Assembly (NCBI GenBank): GCA_039654915.1 | Contig: CM077599.1 | Coordinates: forward strand, 374,501 to 438,500 | Direction of reading: 5' to 3' | Source: Aquilaria yunnanensis | Taxonomy: Eukaryota; Streptophyta; Magnoliopsida; Malvales; Thymelaeaceae | Length of the DNA stretch: 64,000 nt | Part shown: positions 1-11,100 of the stretch, piece after piece | How positions within the stretch are numbered: position 1 is the stretch's first letter | How the letters are laid out: each line of letters opens with the position of its first letter | Made by a program: the position numbers and the translations under genes | Notes under the pieces: model-generated | Database searches by the model: none | Seen by the model: only the letters and a program-made list of their open reading frames with translations | What the model was told of the DNA's origin: nothing

Positions 1-408
1 ATTACTCCCCATGGATACTTGATAGACTAATCTACCATTTGTAGTTATATTGTGGAGGGCTACACTTCTAGCCCCAATTTGTTTGTAATAGACAATGGCA
101 TCAAGTTTACAGTTGCACCAAGGTCACATAATACCTTCTTGAACTCAACTTCTCTAATTGTGCATGGAATAGTGAAGTTCCCGAAGTTCTTCAATTTTGG
201 TGGAAGCTTTTGTTGGACAATTACACTACATTTTTCCGTGAGGCATATAGTCTTAAACTCTTCAAATTTCCTTTTCTTTGCAATGATTTCCTTTAAGAAT
301 TTACTCCAATTTGGCATTTGAGTTAAAGCCTCCAAGAATGGGATGTTGACTTGAAGCTTCTTAAAAATGCTTAAGAAAGTACCATATTGATCATCAAGCT
401 TTTTTTTT

Positions 409-2054
409 GGGTAAAATCCACCATGGGTCACCTAACTTATTTTTTTGTCCTAAACGGGTACCTTACCTTTGAATTGTCCTAGCGAGATACCTTTTCTCCT
501 ATTGCGTGTAACGTTCAACTACTTTCCGTCAATTTCTCTGTTAAATTAAATGGAAAATGCCAATGTGGCATTAAATAACCCTAAAATAAATTTAAAATAT
601 CAACTATAGTCCTCAAACTATTTCAATCATTAATTCTAACTCTTAAACTTTTAATCAAATCAATTCTACCCAAAAATCATAATCTTTCATCTCTACTGCC
701 GCCACTTCAAAAGCTGCCAACCAGCCGCCACCGCCAACAACCGCCCTCCAACCACCAGCTCAGAAGCTGACCGCCCTTCAGCAGCCAACTCCGCCACCAA
801 CTGCCCTCCAGCTAACCACTCGGCCATCTCCGAAAAAGGTTCTAAAGTCTCCAATTATCTCTCACCTTTGCCGACCTGTGATTCTTCAACGCCGCCACCT
901 GCAAAACAACCCAAATCATATAGATCGAAGACCGAAATGTGCCTAAAACAACCCCAAAATCGCAACAACATGAAGGCCCAAAATTCACCAATTTCGGTAA
1001 TGCGTTGCTCGAGGAAGACGATGAGGTTGATTCGAAGAAGGATCTCATCTCCGATGACATCTGCGTCGTCGTCAGTGACAGGCTCTGATACTCCAGGCCG
1101 TGATCGGAAGGACGGAGCTCCCCAGCTATCGATGCTATCAGGAGAATGATCGCGATCAGCAGCAGGTAGGCAGCGATGGTTGGCTTGAAGGAAGGCATCT
1201 CGAATGGAATATAAAAAAAGCAAGCGGCAGCAGTGGCGGTGGCGTTGATGAATGAGAAGCGAGCGGCGGTGATAAAGCACAGGAAGCCGCAACGCTGATT
1301 CAATTTCAACTTCTCTACCGTCCGTCGTCCCCGGTATTCTCTCTTCCGGCGCCGCCACAGCCTCCACAACGTGGAAACGCCTATTCCAACTCCCATGAAA
1401 CTGATTCAATTGTTTGCTTCGTCTTACGAGTGTACAGTTTGGTGGTGATAAATGAATGAAACCAGTTTCGTCAGAGAGCATTTATGATTCGTAGATCTAG
1501 TTTTGGGACCAAAGGACCAAACTATGTCATTAATTCGACGGAGGAAGGTAGCGGTCTCGAATTCGAAGCCACCGATTGAGAAGAAACATGACGGAGAAGA
1601 GTCCAAAAAGACCCAGTTTAGACCCAGGTCCTGGAGTAGGAAATGGTCTTGCGTCGACAGCTGTTGTTGGTTCATCGATTTCATTTGCTCGATGTGTTGG
1701 TTCATTGATTTCACTATGGGATTTGGAAATCAGAAATTAGAGAATGACGGGGGGAGAAGCGTGGGAGGTGGTGGTGAACGGGATGGGAGGGGGTGGAATT
1801 GGCTTAAGTGAAATTTTAAGGGTTAGAATTAGTAATTGAAATAGTTTGAGGATTGAAGTTGTCATTTTAAGTTTATTTTAATATTATTTAATGCCACATC
1901 ATCATTTTCCATCCAATTTAACAATCAATTTAACGGAAAGTAGTTGAACAGGATGCGCAATAGGAGGAAAGGTACCTCGCTAGGACAAAATAAAGGTAAG
2001 ATACCCGAATAGGACAAAAAAATAAGATAGGTGACCCATGGTGAATTTTACCCC
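409..2054. mobile_element. Mutator-like element with ~250-bp inverted ends, nested in gag-pol
   Basis: The two ends are inverted copies: GGGTAAAATCCACCATGGG at the left matches the complement of the right end with few changes, and the similarity runs inward about 250 bp. The element is flanked by 9 T residues at 400-408 and at least 9 at 2055-2063, consistent with a 9-bp Mutator-type target duplication, although a homopolymer is weak proof. Removing it restores the gypsy frame exactly at a lysine run. No transposase is present. The interior is GC-richer than the ends and carries what looks like a captured host gene fragment. Confidence 0.8.
842..1198 (-). pseudogene. Captured fragment of a small secreted/membrane plant protein gene
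   Basis: From the ATG at 1198 the minus strand encodes MPSFKPTIAAYLLLIAIILL, a classic signal peptide or membrane anchor. It is followed by ELRPSDHGLEYQ, a motif SSEMRSFFES and a serine run. From memory this RPSDHGLEYQ arrangement occurs in a family of short plant proteins of unknown function, but I could not search for it. The similarity seems to fade after residue 70-75, and the frame then reads through into transposon sequence. It lies inside the Mutator-like element, as in Pack-MULEs. Overlapping ORFs in other frames here look like shadows. Confidence 0.45.
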
Positions 2055-3805
2055 TTTTTTTTTTTAGCCTTTGTGGGAAAGGTAAGGGTGGGTTAGGTAG
2101 GAGCTTTTGCACTATTTGAGGTTGCCCTTTTAGTAACCCCACCACTTCCTCTTCTTCTTGAACTTGCACTTCATTTTCCAAAATTGGTTTTTCTTGAGTG
2201 AGTGTTTTCATGTAGGAATCTTCAAGGCTTTTTCCTCCCCTAAGTGTAATTGCATAACATTGTTCCCTTGGGTTCAACTTGGTGTCACTAAGGAATTTGT
2301 TTTTTTGAAAAGTCTTTATGGAATTTGCCAATCATCCCACTTAATGCTCAAGGTTCTTAATGCTTGTACTCATGTTGGCCTCCATATTTATCAAGTTGGC
2401 TATCTTTGCTTCATTCTTCTCCATTCTATCACTTGTTTCCTTCATGAATTGTAATAATTTCTTCCATAAAAGGCTTCTTCTCCATTAGAGCTTAGTTGAA
2501 ACTCGGAGGTGGTGGTGGTTGTTGCACATTCCTTGTGTTTCCATAAAAAAAAATTTCATGGTTCCTCTAATTTGAGTTATATTGATTTCTCATTTGGTTA
2601 CCTCCATACCCAAAATTTCGGTTGTTCATGAAATTTGATTCTTCAAGTTCCATATCCATATACCCCCCATGTATGTTGGAGGTAAAGGCCGTGACTTGCT
2701 CAATGGTTAGTTTATTTTTGTTGGTCAACTTGGACACTTGATTCATGAGGGAAGCCATTTGTGCTGACAAAACAGTCAATTAATCAACCTCAAGTACCCT
2801 TCTCATTGGTATTGGTTGAGCTCTTTCACCTGGCCATTGTTCTTCATTAAGTGCCAATTGCTCTAGAATTTACAAGACATCATTGGCTGTCTTTGACATC
2901 AAGGATCCACCGGTTGAAGCATCAATCATAAATCTTGAAGTGGGTACCAAGCCTTCATAAAAAAGTTGCATTTCTTGCCAATCCAAGAATCCATGTTGTG
3001 GGAGCTTCCTAAACAACTCCTTGAATCTCTCCCATGCTTCATAGACTTCATCTTATGTTGCTTGAATGTTACAATTAAAGCTCTTAAGCGGGCGGCCTTT
3101 GAAGGAGGAAAGAACTTGCTTAAGAACTTCTCAGATATTTCATTCTAAGTAGCAATGCTTCCCAGTTATAGCAATTTATACTACTCTTTAGCTTTGTCCC
3201 GGAATGAGAAATGAAACAACCGGAGCCTAATAGCATTGGTGGAGATTCCATTAGTTTTGAATGTGTTACAAGCCTCCAATAAATCTGCTATGTAAGTGTT
3301 AGGATCCTCCGAAGCCAAGCCTCCAAATTGGTTTTGTTAAATGAGAGAAATTAAGGCCGACTTCAACTCAAAGTTGTTAGCTTGCACTGTTGGCCTCATA
3401 ATTCCCAAATAATTCTTCGTCACCAAGGGTAGGATGTACTCCAGAATAGGCCTTTATGGATTCCTTAGATAAACTCCATCTTGATGATCCATCCTTTCAT
3501 TTTATCCATTGCCACCATTATGCCCGTTGTTGCCTCTAAGACCATTAAGATTATTCGTTATGCCCTCCATGTGCGTAGGAGTAAAGCTAAATTCACCTAA
3601 GTGTGATGTAGCACAAAGCACCCTAAGATGTTTCTCTATCTCTGATATCAATGGCAATAAAGTAGAGTGTTGGGAATGGGTCATACACCAATGGTACCTA
3701 CCAAAGAAAAACCCAAGCATAAAGGCAACAAATAAGTAAAAAAATAAAAAGCTTAGTCTAAAGTCAATCTCTTAGCAATGATATTGAACTATTCAATACA
3801 ATCAA

Positions 3806-3823
3806 TCTCCAACAACGGCACCA
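3806..3823 (-). other. Primer-binding site (tRNA-Asp type)
   Basis: The 18 bases match the 3' end of plant tRNA-Asp including CCA at 14 of 18 positions. All four differences are C-to-T or G-to-A changes, as expected from decay of methylated cytosines. The site lies 6 bp inside the 5' LTR border, which fixes the element's orientation. Confidence 0.7.
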
Positions 3824-3829
3824 AAAACT

Positions 3830-5346
3830 TGTTGTGAGTTTTAAACCATAATCACAAGCGCACAGTGGATGTTGAAGTTAGGTAAGAAAGAGTATCATTC
3901 CTACAATGATTGATTGAATTGGTTGCCAAGTACCACTACTCTAAGTTAACTTTAGGTAAATAATCAAAGTTGAATGAAAATTTATAGAAGTCAAACAAAT
4001 AACTAAACTTAGCTAAGTGAAATGTTACTAACCTAGGATGCAAGAATGCAAACAAATTTTTTTGTTTTTGTAAAATTACTAAGGCACACTTCCTATGGGT
4101 TCATTACTTGATTCGGTTAATTAGTGAATTAAGGCTAATGGTTTGGTTTTTTTACTTCTTGGTGAAGCTAATTAATTGGGCTCTTACTCTCCCAAATGAA
4201 AGGGTCACTCTTCCAAGCTTAAAATAGAATGAACTTTCATCCAAATTGCTAGTTCAAGAGAGGCATTATCAAGCTTAATTTATCTTCACCGAGTGTCCTA
4301 GACTAGTCTCCTAACAAGTCCATGGTCACTACACTCTTCTTCTAATTCCAATTTCATTTAATCTTTTTTAATAGTTTAAAAGAAATCTAGGGTACAATTG
4401 ACTAGGGCCCTTAATCAATTAACAAAACCATGACCTCAAGGAGAAGAATAAACAAGCGAAGGAGGAAAATCAAAGACAAATAACCATTAATCCAACCAAC
4501 ATAACCAATTCAAGTAACTACAACCATAAAAAGTGTAGAGAAAACTACTTCATACTCAAATAAAACATAATCATGAATATACACATCATAACATCTATGA
4601 GAAACTACAAGGAAGATGAAATAATAAACCCAAGATGACTAGAAGAGCTTGACTCCAAAGTCTTCAAACAAGTCCTTTTAAGCACTCCAAATAATCTCCA
4701 AGTAAGCTCAAATGGTGACCAAGAGGAACTCAAAAACTAACCAAGGTGGCCAAGAAAAACCTAGGTCTAATATGTAAAAATGAATATGAAGGATGAATCC
4801 CCTAGCTAGGTTCCAGATTTTTCTACTCTTGGAAATGTCATTTTCATCCCACCTACCAATCTGGATAAAAACCCTTAGCCAATAGCAAGTTTAGGTTCAA
4901 AATTGAGGTGGGGGAGCATTTTTCCAGGGTATAGGGGCGCCTAAGCCTCAAGAGAGGGTTTTATGGTGCCTAGGCCTCCAACCTCGATGGTACCTGGCAC
5001 CTAGGCCTCAAGAAGGGGCTTTCTGGCGCCTAGGCCTCTAAACTCAAGGGTGCCTGGAGCCTAGGCCTCAGGAAGTGGTTTTTCAAGCAGCTGCAACTTA
5101 TATTGTGGTGCCTTTGCGCCACTCTAATGGCCTAGGCCTCACAGTATAAATCCACTTTGACCTTCGCATGCTCATTTTTTATTCTGCTTGTCTTGGTTCT
5201 AATCCAATGCTACCGTCCATTTCTTCAACCTACAAAATAAAAGAATGAAGCAAGAATCGTCAGAAAATATTGGATGGTGAGGTAAAAAATGGTGGTCAAA
5301 GTTGACAAAAAATCAACATGTTTGACCACAAAATTAACATCCATCA
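3830..5346 (-). repeat. 5' LTR of the gypsy element
   Basis: On the plus strand it starts TGTTGTGAG and ends CATCCATCA, so it has TG...CA ends in either reading. It is clearly related to the LTR at 15834-16986 and the solo LTR at 26143-27519. All three share the same order of blocks, including a caagygca block near one end and a ggtcaaagttg block near the other. It contains a 30-bp-period minisatellite at 4936-5085. Confidence 0.8.
4936..5085. repeat. Minisatellite, 30-bp period (60-bp higher order)
   Basis: The core CCTAGGCCTC recurs at 4941, 4971, 5001, 5031 and 5061, exactly 30 bp apart. Alternate copies resemble each other more closely, giving a 60-bp higher-order unit. The cores contain CCTAGG and AGGCCT palindromes, and several are preceded by GGCGC or GGTGC. 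A further core lies near 5133. The array is inside an LTR. Confidence 0.85.
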
Positions 5347-6614
5347 GAACTCTACAAATTTGATGTTGCAAAATGTATACCTGTATGCAAATTTGTTGAC
5401 GCATTTCATAAACTTAAAGATGGGTTGTGAATTCCTTACAACTGAAATATGAGAAAAATGTTTAAAACTGGTTAATTGCTTAAGTTTTTTTACGAGGCTA
5501 CTGAATTTTTTTTCGATGTTTACTACCCAATTATTCATAAAGTTTTGCTTTATTTAGTGAACATTACATATGCTTTACATCATTTTAAAAATGATATTAT
5601 TGAAACCAACTATCAAGCCATGCAAGCTAAATGGCTTCAGTATTTCAAAAATATTCCACTTATCTTTTTAATTGTTTCTTTGCTTGACCCTTATGTCAAA
5701 TCAACAGCCACAACCACATTGCTTGAAGGCATTTACCATATTTATTTAGAAATGTTTCATATAAATATTTTGGCCATGTATGCTACTGCTTTTGAGTATT
5801 TACATTCTTTATACAATTTATATTGTGAGCAGCATTTGGATAAGATAAGATCCGAAGCTCCTCAAGCTGAGCCTCCAAGGAGATCAATCTCATTAAGATT
5901 CAACCTGGCCCTTCAAATGCTGAAGCGTCCCCGACCGATGACATCAAGTTTAGCTAAGGTCGATGACTATCTCAACACATCGTTCGAGCCAAGCGACATT
6001 GACATATTGAAGTAATGGACACAAAAAAGACCAAGATTTTCGATATTGTTAATAATTGCACAGGAGATTCTTGTTGTTCCAGTCTCAACCATAGCATAAC
6101 GTAGGAAAATGGGTGATATCAAATAAACAATTAAGATTAATGCCCGAAGCGGTGGAAGTATGCGTGTGCAACTGAGATTAGGGCCTCACAGCATTTTGGA
6201 AGCAAGACCAAAAAAGTTCGGATAACGAAATAATATCTGATGAAGAGACTTAAATTTTTTTTTCTTTTATACATATTGTATTTGATTTGACTATGCTGTT
6301 AAGCACGGATCATAGGTTTTTATTTTTCATCATTTTTTGAACGTGTTTGCCATTTGAAAATGTAAGGCTCGTTCCGATTATTTGCAAGTACAATTTGGCT
6401 TTTTTACTTAATAAAACTTACACCAGATGTGGTGTTTTTCCTTAAAAATATTTATTACATATATAATTAATTAATTTTTTAAATTTTTTTTTAAAAATTA
6501 TAAACCCGCAAACCCGACCTGGGACCAGCCTAGGTCCGGTTCATGCCCCGTCCTCCACGACCCAGACCCAAACCCAGCCGGTCCCAGGCCAGGTCGACCC
6601 AACGCCCACCACTA
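5347..6614 (+). mobile_element. hAT transposon fragment, 3' part
   Basis: It holds the C-terminal half of a hAT transposase, a 3' non-coding tail, and a right end reading CGCCCACCACTA. That is the complement of the common plant hAT terminus TAGTGGTGGGCG. The 8 bases that would be the target duplication are 6615-6622 (gtcacgag). The left end is missing, and the fragment starts directly at the gypsy LTR. The simplest reading is that the gypsy element inserted into the hAT element and the left half lies beyond the window. Confidence 0.7.
5476..6249 (+). pseudogene. hAT transposase, C-terminal fragment
   Basis: The 179-residue open frame 5476-6015 carries the RICESLEEPER/BED-type hAT core, with YYPIIHKVLLYLVNITYALH and, later, LDPYVKS. 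It ends at a TAA. The same frame resumes directly after it with KRPRFSILLIIAQEIL and VPVSTIA, which is the hAT dimerisation region, then breaks again. A final piece ending SDEET and a stop lies at 6220-6249. The BED finger and the first catalytic half are absent. The in-frame stop sits where the family has a tryptophan pair. This is a dead transposase. Confidence 0.8.
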
Positions 6615-8115
6615 GTCACGAGTGTTAACATTTGATTGATGGTAACAATTTTAAAGTTTCAAGCACTAAATTAATATTCCTAATGTTAAGATATCTCTCA
6701 AAGCAGATTTGAAAGAAACTGCTAACACATTTCCATAGTTCTTGCCCCGTCCACCTAAAAATTGCATGTTTTCTCCTAACAATAAATTACCCAAAATGGA
6801 ATTGCCATTCCAATTTCATTACTAAATATGGTTAACCATAAATGATTCCAAAAAGTCATTTAACTTGATGAAACCTCAAAATGCATGCAGTTCCTTTGAT
6901 TTTGAGCAATAAAATTGCTAGTCTACAAGAATGAGAATGACAAGTTCACATTCATTCCATGTCTTAGACTTGGGAAATTGTCCTTCCATGTCTTAGACTT
7001 GGGAAATTGTCCCTCCCCCCCCCCCCCCCCAAAACCTTTGTTAAGTCTCTCTATTTCCTATATTCGCCCCCAAACTTTTTGTTGCTTTTCTGTATTATTG
7101 TTTTCTAAAACAAAACTTGGTCACTATAGTTTGCCTATTATTTAGTGTGGTCTAGATTGATTCAGCTTTGGCCAATTTGTTAATTTTCTTTTTTTTTTTA
7201 ACTTTATTAAGTTAATGGTTAAACTATTATACTTGAAGGTCCTTTGTTGCCTTTTTTGTATGTGACAATATTAAACTTCACTTTTTATTACTGAAATCTC
7301 ACTCTTTGCTCTATTTGTTAACTTTTTTCATATATTTTCTATATTTTAAAACAAAACTTTAGTTGTTATGTTTTGCTTGACTTTGGGCATGGTTTGAGTT
7401 CATCCAACTTTGGCTAATTTTGTTTATTTATTTTCTTAGATCTTTAATAAGTTAATGGTTAAACCTTTAGTACTTAAAATTTATATATTTATTCTCTTGG
7501 TCCCCAAACTTTAACTTGGTTTTTGTCCACCGATGCTTGCCTTTTTTTTTCCTTTGTGTCAATAGTTAAACACCAGCCACTCACTAAAATTCTACTTGTT
7601 GCCCTATTGGTCCTCAAAGTCTATTTTATAAAAGCCAGACCTTACTTTTATGTCAAATCTAAATCTCAATTACTTAATTTCCATGAAAATCTTTATCCTG
7701 TTCAATAATCATTATTTTTTTTAGTAATCACCAATACCGAAAAAAAAAAAAGACAGTTAGGTCAACAATCATTATTAGTTGTTTTTGTATGTGCAGACTC
7801 TTACACGTCGTGTAAAACTATAGCAGACAGCCCGGCAGCACCAGCAAGCCACTGGGATTTCGGATTCAGACCAATCGTCTGGACTCGCATACGCCTGCCC
7901 AACACCATTTATCTACACACAACCACACCAGACATTCTAACAACAAAGTTACGTAATTCATTCACATATTGATGTAGCTTCCAGTTTCAAGTCTAAAGTT
8001 GAAAATAAGTATCCAAATTACCATATCTAAATTTGTACAATGCAAGTACAACGGTCCACACCACATGAGGAGCAAGACAAGGTTTAAAGCCCATTTCTAA
8101 TGAGTCTAGCTTCGG
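6615..8115. other. Intergenic region with simple and tandem repeats
   Basis: I see no gene. It holds a perfect 29-bp tandem duplication (6955-7012), then 16 consecutive C residues (7015-7030). AT-rich sequence from about 7070 to 7620 follows, in which blocks such as AAGTTAATGGTTAAAC (7208 and 7450) and AAAACAAAACTT recur about 240 bp apart, so it is an old tandem repeat. The last ~150 bp before 8115 are probably the 3' UTR of the NUP1-like gene. Confidence 0.6.
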
Positions 8116-11100
8116 TCAATAGCAAATGGCGTCTTTACTTATGGAGCTGAAAGATATTCTTGATGAGCTACCATCTGATCCGAAGTTGAATGTTATACCT
8201 GAATCACTGACATGGTTGTGAACACTACTTGTTGAAGGAAAAGAGAAAACAAGGACAGGGCTTGATCTCTTGGTGCCAAATTCATATGAAGGAATGGTGG
8301 CCTCCTCTTTCTGCTGTTGCAGGCCACTGCCTGACAGTGATGGCATGATTGATGGGGTTGGAGGCTCGGAAGATACTCCATTGTATGCAGAAACAGGGAA
8401 TGTAAACCCAGTGCTACTATCGGCAGTGAACATTACCTTCTGATCACGCTTGCTCACAGAAATGGAAGGCAAAATAGGCCTGTTACCAGAACTCTGAGGT
8501 GGACTACCACCAGTTGATATAATCTTTGAGACTTCCTGATAAAATTATACCATCCATCAGCAATTCTTCCAAGTGAATCCTTTGATTCTTTACAGAAATT
8601 ACTAAATGCATCAATCACAAAGGTGAAACAAACACACAACTTTGAGAAGTAAAAACTAAAAGATTGGGTTTGGTAAGGCAGCCAAAAGTTACTTGTCCAA
8701 TTATGTTGCTGTTAGCAGGATCAGCCAATTGTAATATTGTAACAGGTCACTTCTTTCATATGTGCACTGTCACTATGACTAGGACCATGACCCCCTCCGG
8801 GTTCAAAGTTTAACTCTAAAAAATAATGCTAGACCAACAATTCTGTGGATGAGGGGGAGAAGAAAATGACCTCCAACAGTTCCTCTAGAGTAAGCTTCAG
8901 GAAAGATGGACTGAGAAACAGGTGCAGATCTTAGTTATCAAACTGTTAAAAGTTGCCGCAAGAAAACCCCCCAAAAAGCAATTTTCACCCACATCATTAG
9001 TTATTGAAGAAAAAATGCTAAAAGGAGTAAGAGCACTGCTAAAAGGAAAATTTCCATCTTGAATAAGCTTGGAAGGAGGATAAAGATGACCAATTCTTCC
9101 CTTGGAACAATTTGAAAGCAGAAAAGAACAGTAACAGCAAACAAGATTATCATCATGCAACAAAATATCATTTTTTCACTTTCTAGATGTCTCAAAAAGG
9201 AAAGAATACATTAAATCATGTAACTAGCTCATGTTTCTTTTTCTATCCTCAACAACCCAAACTTCAGTTTCAGGTTGTGGTAACGTATCTTCATTCATTG
9301 CTGCTGCAAAGGCAAAAAAAAAAAAAAAAAAGAGGAAATAGCTCCATTCTCAGGAAAAATGGTCACTTGGGCAAACATATGCAAAGGAGTGTCTACATTA
9401 CAAAATCCCAAATAAGTACCTGGTTTTTCATTGTGATTTGAGAATCCTGAGGTTTTCCAAAATGAACTGAAGACCCTGCTTTATGATCATATATTGGGAG
9501 AGTGGCATCAGCTTTTATCAGCAAAGTAGAACTAGTTCCATTTGCATTATCCATAACTTGCTTAGTGCTTTCTGAAGGAATAGAAAGTGGCAAGCTGCTA
9601 GGTTCCCCGTTTGATTGTCTAAAAATTTGCTTCGGGAGTCCATCCATTTGTTTTGAGAAATCAATTTCTTCAAAATATGGGGGACAATTAGGCTCCGTTG
9701 GCAAGGCGCCAACGGCTGTATTTACATTAGACAGACCCCTATCTTGCCATGAAGTCACCGTCTTTAATTCGGCAGATTTGGCTTTAGGAGTGGGCAGGTT
9801 TCTCTCCAGATGCTCTAGAATTGTTTTGGCCATTTGACTGGAGTGTGGATGAACAATAGGGATCCTGTTATCTGATCTTCTTGGAATACCTTCCCTTGTG
9901 TGAAAAATTGATGACCCAGAAGCTCCTCCAAGTTCTAAGTTTTGTTTAGGAGAAGGAAACCTTCCGAAATAGTCATTATTCTCCCCTTTAAAGGCACCAT
10001 TGAACAATGAATGTCCATGAACAAAACCCACAGAAGAGTTTCCCACAGCAACACCATGACGAATCCTGCGAATAGGTCCTACAGAGCCCTTTCTGTTGTC
10101 CACTGCACTGCTATTCAACTTCAATACATTTAAACAACTAAGAATGTTAGGTGAAAGTGCTATGCTCAAGTGCCACCTATCAATGAAAGTCATGAATAGG
10201 GAAAAAAATTTGCTACCACTGGCATGTGCCTTTCAATGAAGTAAACCCTCTATTTCTGCATGCATGACAACTGACAACTGATCACAAATTAAACTAAAGA
10301 CAGTGGTTTTGTTCTATAGGAGATGTTCCCTTATAATTTCACAAACCATTGACTAGATCATCTTCTATCCAAATACCGAGCAATCCAACAAAGTTGTGTC
10401 CCTATCAGCGATGGACTCACTAAATATATTTATCCTCAACATATAATAACCTTCTAAACACTCGCATATATAACTGGCATGAGAAAACAAGCAGGAAAAG
10501 CAATCAGTTGTACCTGCCCATACATGGGAATTTGTGATTGCTTAAAGGGAATTGATGAACAATTTGGGATAGCCCTGCTGTCACCTTGCACAACACTCAA
10601 CTGTTCACAAAAGAAGAAATAACAATTACAAAGGCCATTAGCACAACCACATAACAGAAGAAAACAGATCTTAGTTCCACATACCCTTGGCTTTGATCCT
10701 GAGGAGATTGTTCTTGAATAAGGAGTCCTTGAAAAATTATGAAGCCCGATTCTGCCTTTCTGACCTTGCGGGGTTACATAACCCTGCTGATCATGTACAA
10801 TGGCACCTGGCCAACATGTAGATGGCCTAGGGGATGGTGATGGAAGAAACAATTGTGATGCCAAATCATCACTCAGTGAGGAGGGCTTTTCATCTTTAAA
10901 TATCACACTCCTAGGGCTTATTTCTGATTTCTGTTTGGCCATATATGCTTTTGCAATATCAACCGGTGAAGCTCCAATTTTGTTTTCCATCTACAAGATT
11001 TCAAATAACAAAAAGTGTTAAAGACTTGCCTGTGGAACGGAAGAAAAAAGAAGTTCCGAAGTGTGAGCAGTTCTCCAGTTAGTTGGGTTAAGCTGGAAAT

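Larger units (their letters stand above)
60..3720 (-). pseudogene. Broken gag-pol of the gypsy element
   Basis: Minus-strand frames carry gypsy landmarks in the right order. Near 3060-2940 is a gag stretch around the words WERFKEL and GLVPTSR. At 2779-2567 is the asparagine-rich end of gag. At 2331-2066 is the linker with AITLRGGK and PPLPFPQRL. At 408-60 is the retroviral-type aspartic protease with CDLGATVNLMPLS, where the usual active-site Asp-Ser/Thr-Gly reads D-L-G-A. The frame from PFPQRLKKK into LDDQYG is continuous except for the transposon inserted between 408 and 2055. Many stops and shifts make a functional polyprotein impossible. The reverse transcriptase and integrase lie outside the window. 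Confidence 0.8.
1..5346 (-). mobile_element. Partial Ty3/gypsy retrotransposon (Athila/Tat-like)
   Basis: Read on the minus strand, the order is 5' LTR (5346-3830), primer-binding site (3823-3806), gag (about 3720-2070) and the start of pol with the aspartic protease (about 400-60). The element then runs off the left edge of the window. Protein fragments match gag and protease of plant gypsy elements of the Athila/Tat group, and a tRNA-Asp primer site is typical of that group. The coding frames are broken by stops and shifts, and a second transposon sits at 409-2054. The copy is therefore old and non-autonomous. The 3' LTR is not in the window, so a target duplication cannot be tested. Confidence 0.85.

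Noticed and set aside
855..1481. 208-residue minus-strand frame, longer than the capture call
   Set aside because: It overlaps the frame with the signal peptide and RPSDHGLEYQ motif and has no recognisable content; treated as a shadow.
4936..5085. Regular 30-bp spaced repeats suggesting a CRISPR-like array
   Set aside because: The cores are adjacent tandem units with similar spacers inside a plant LTR; spacers are not unique and there are no cas genes.
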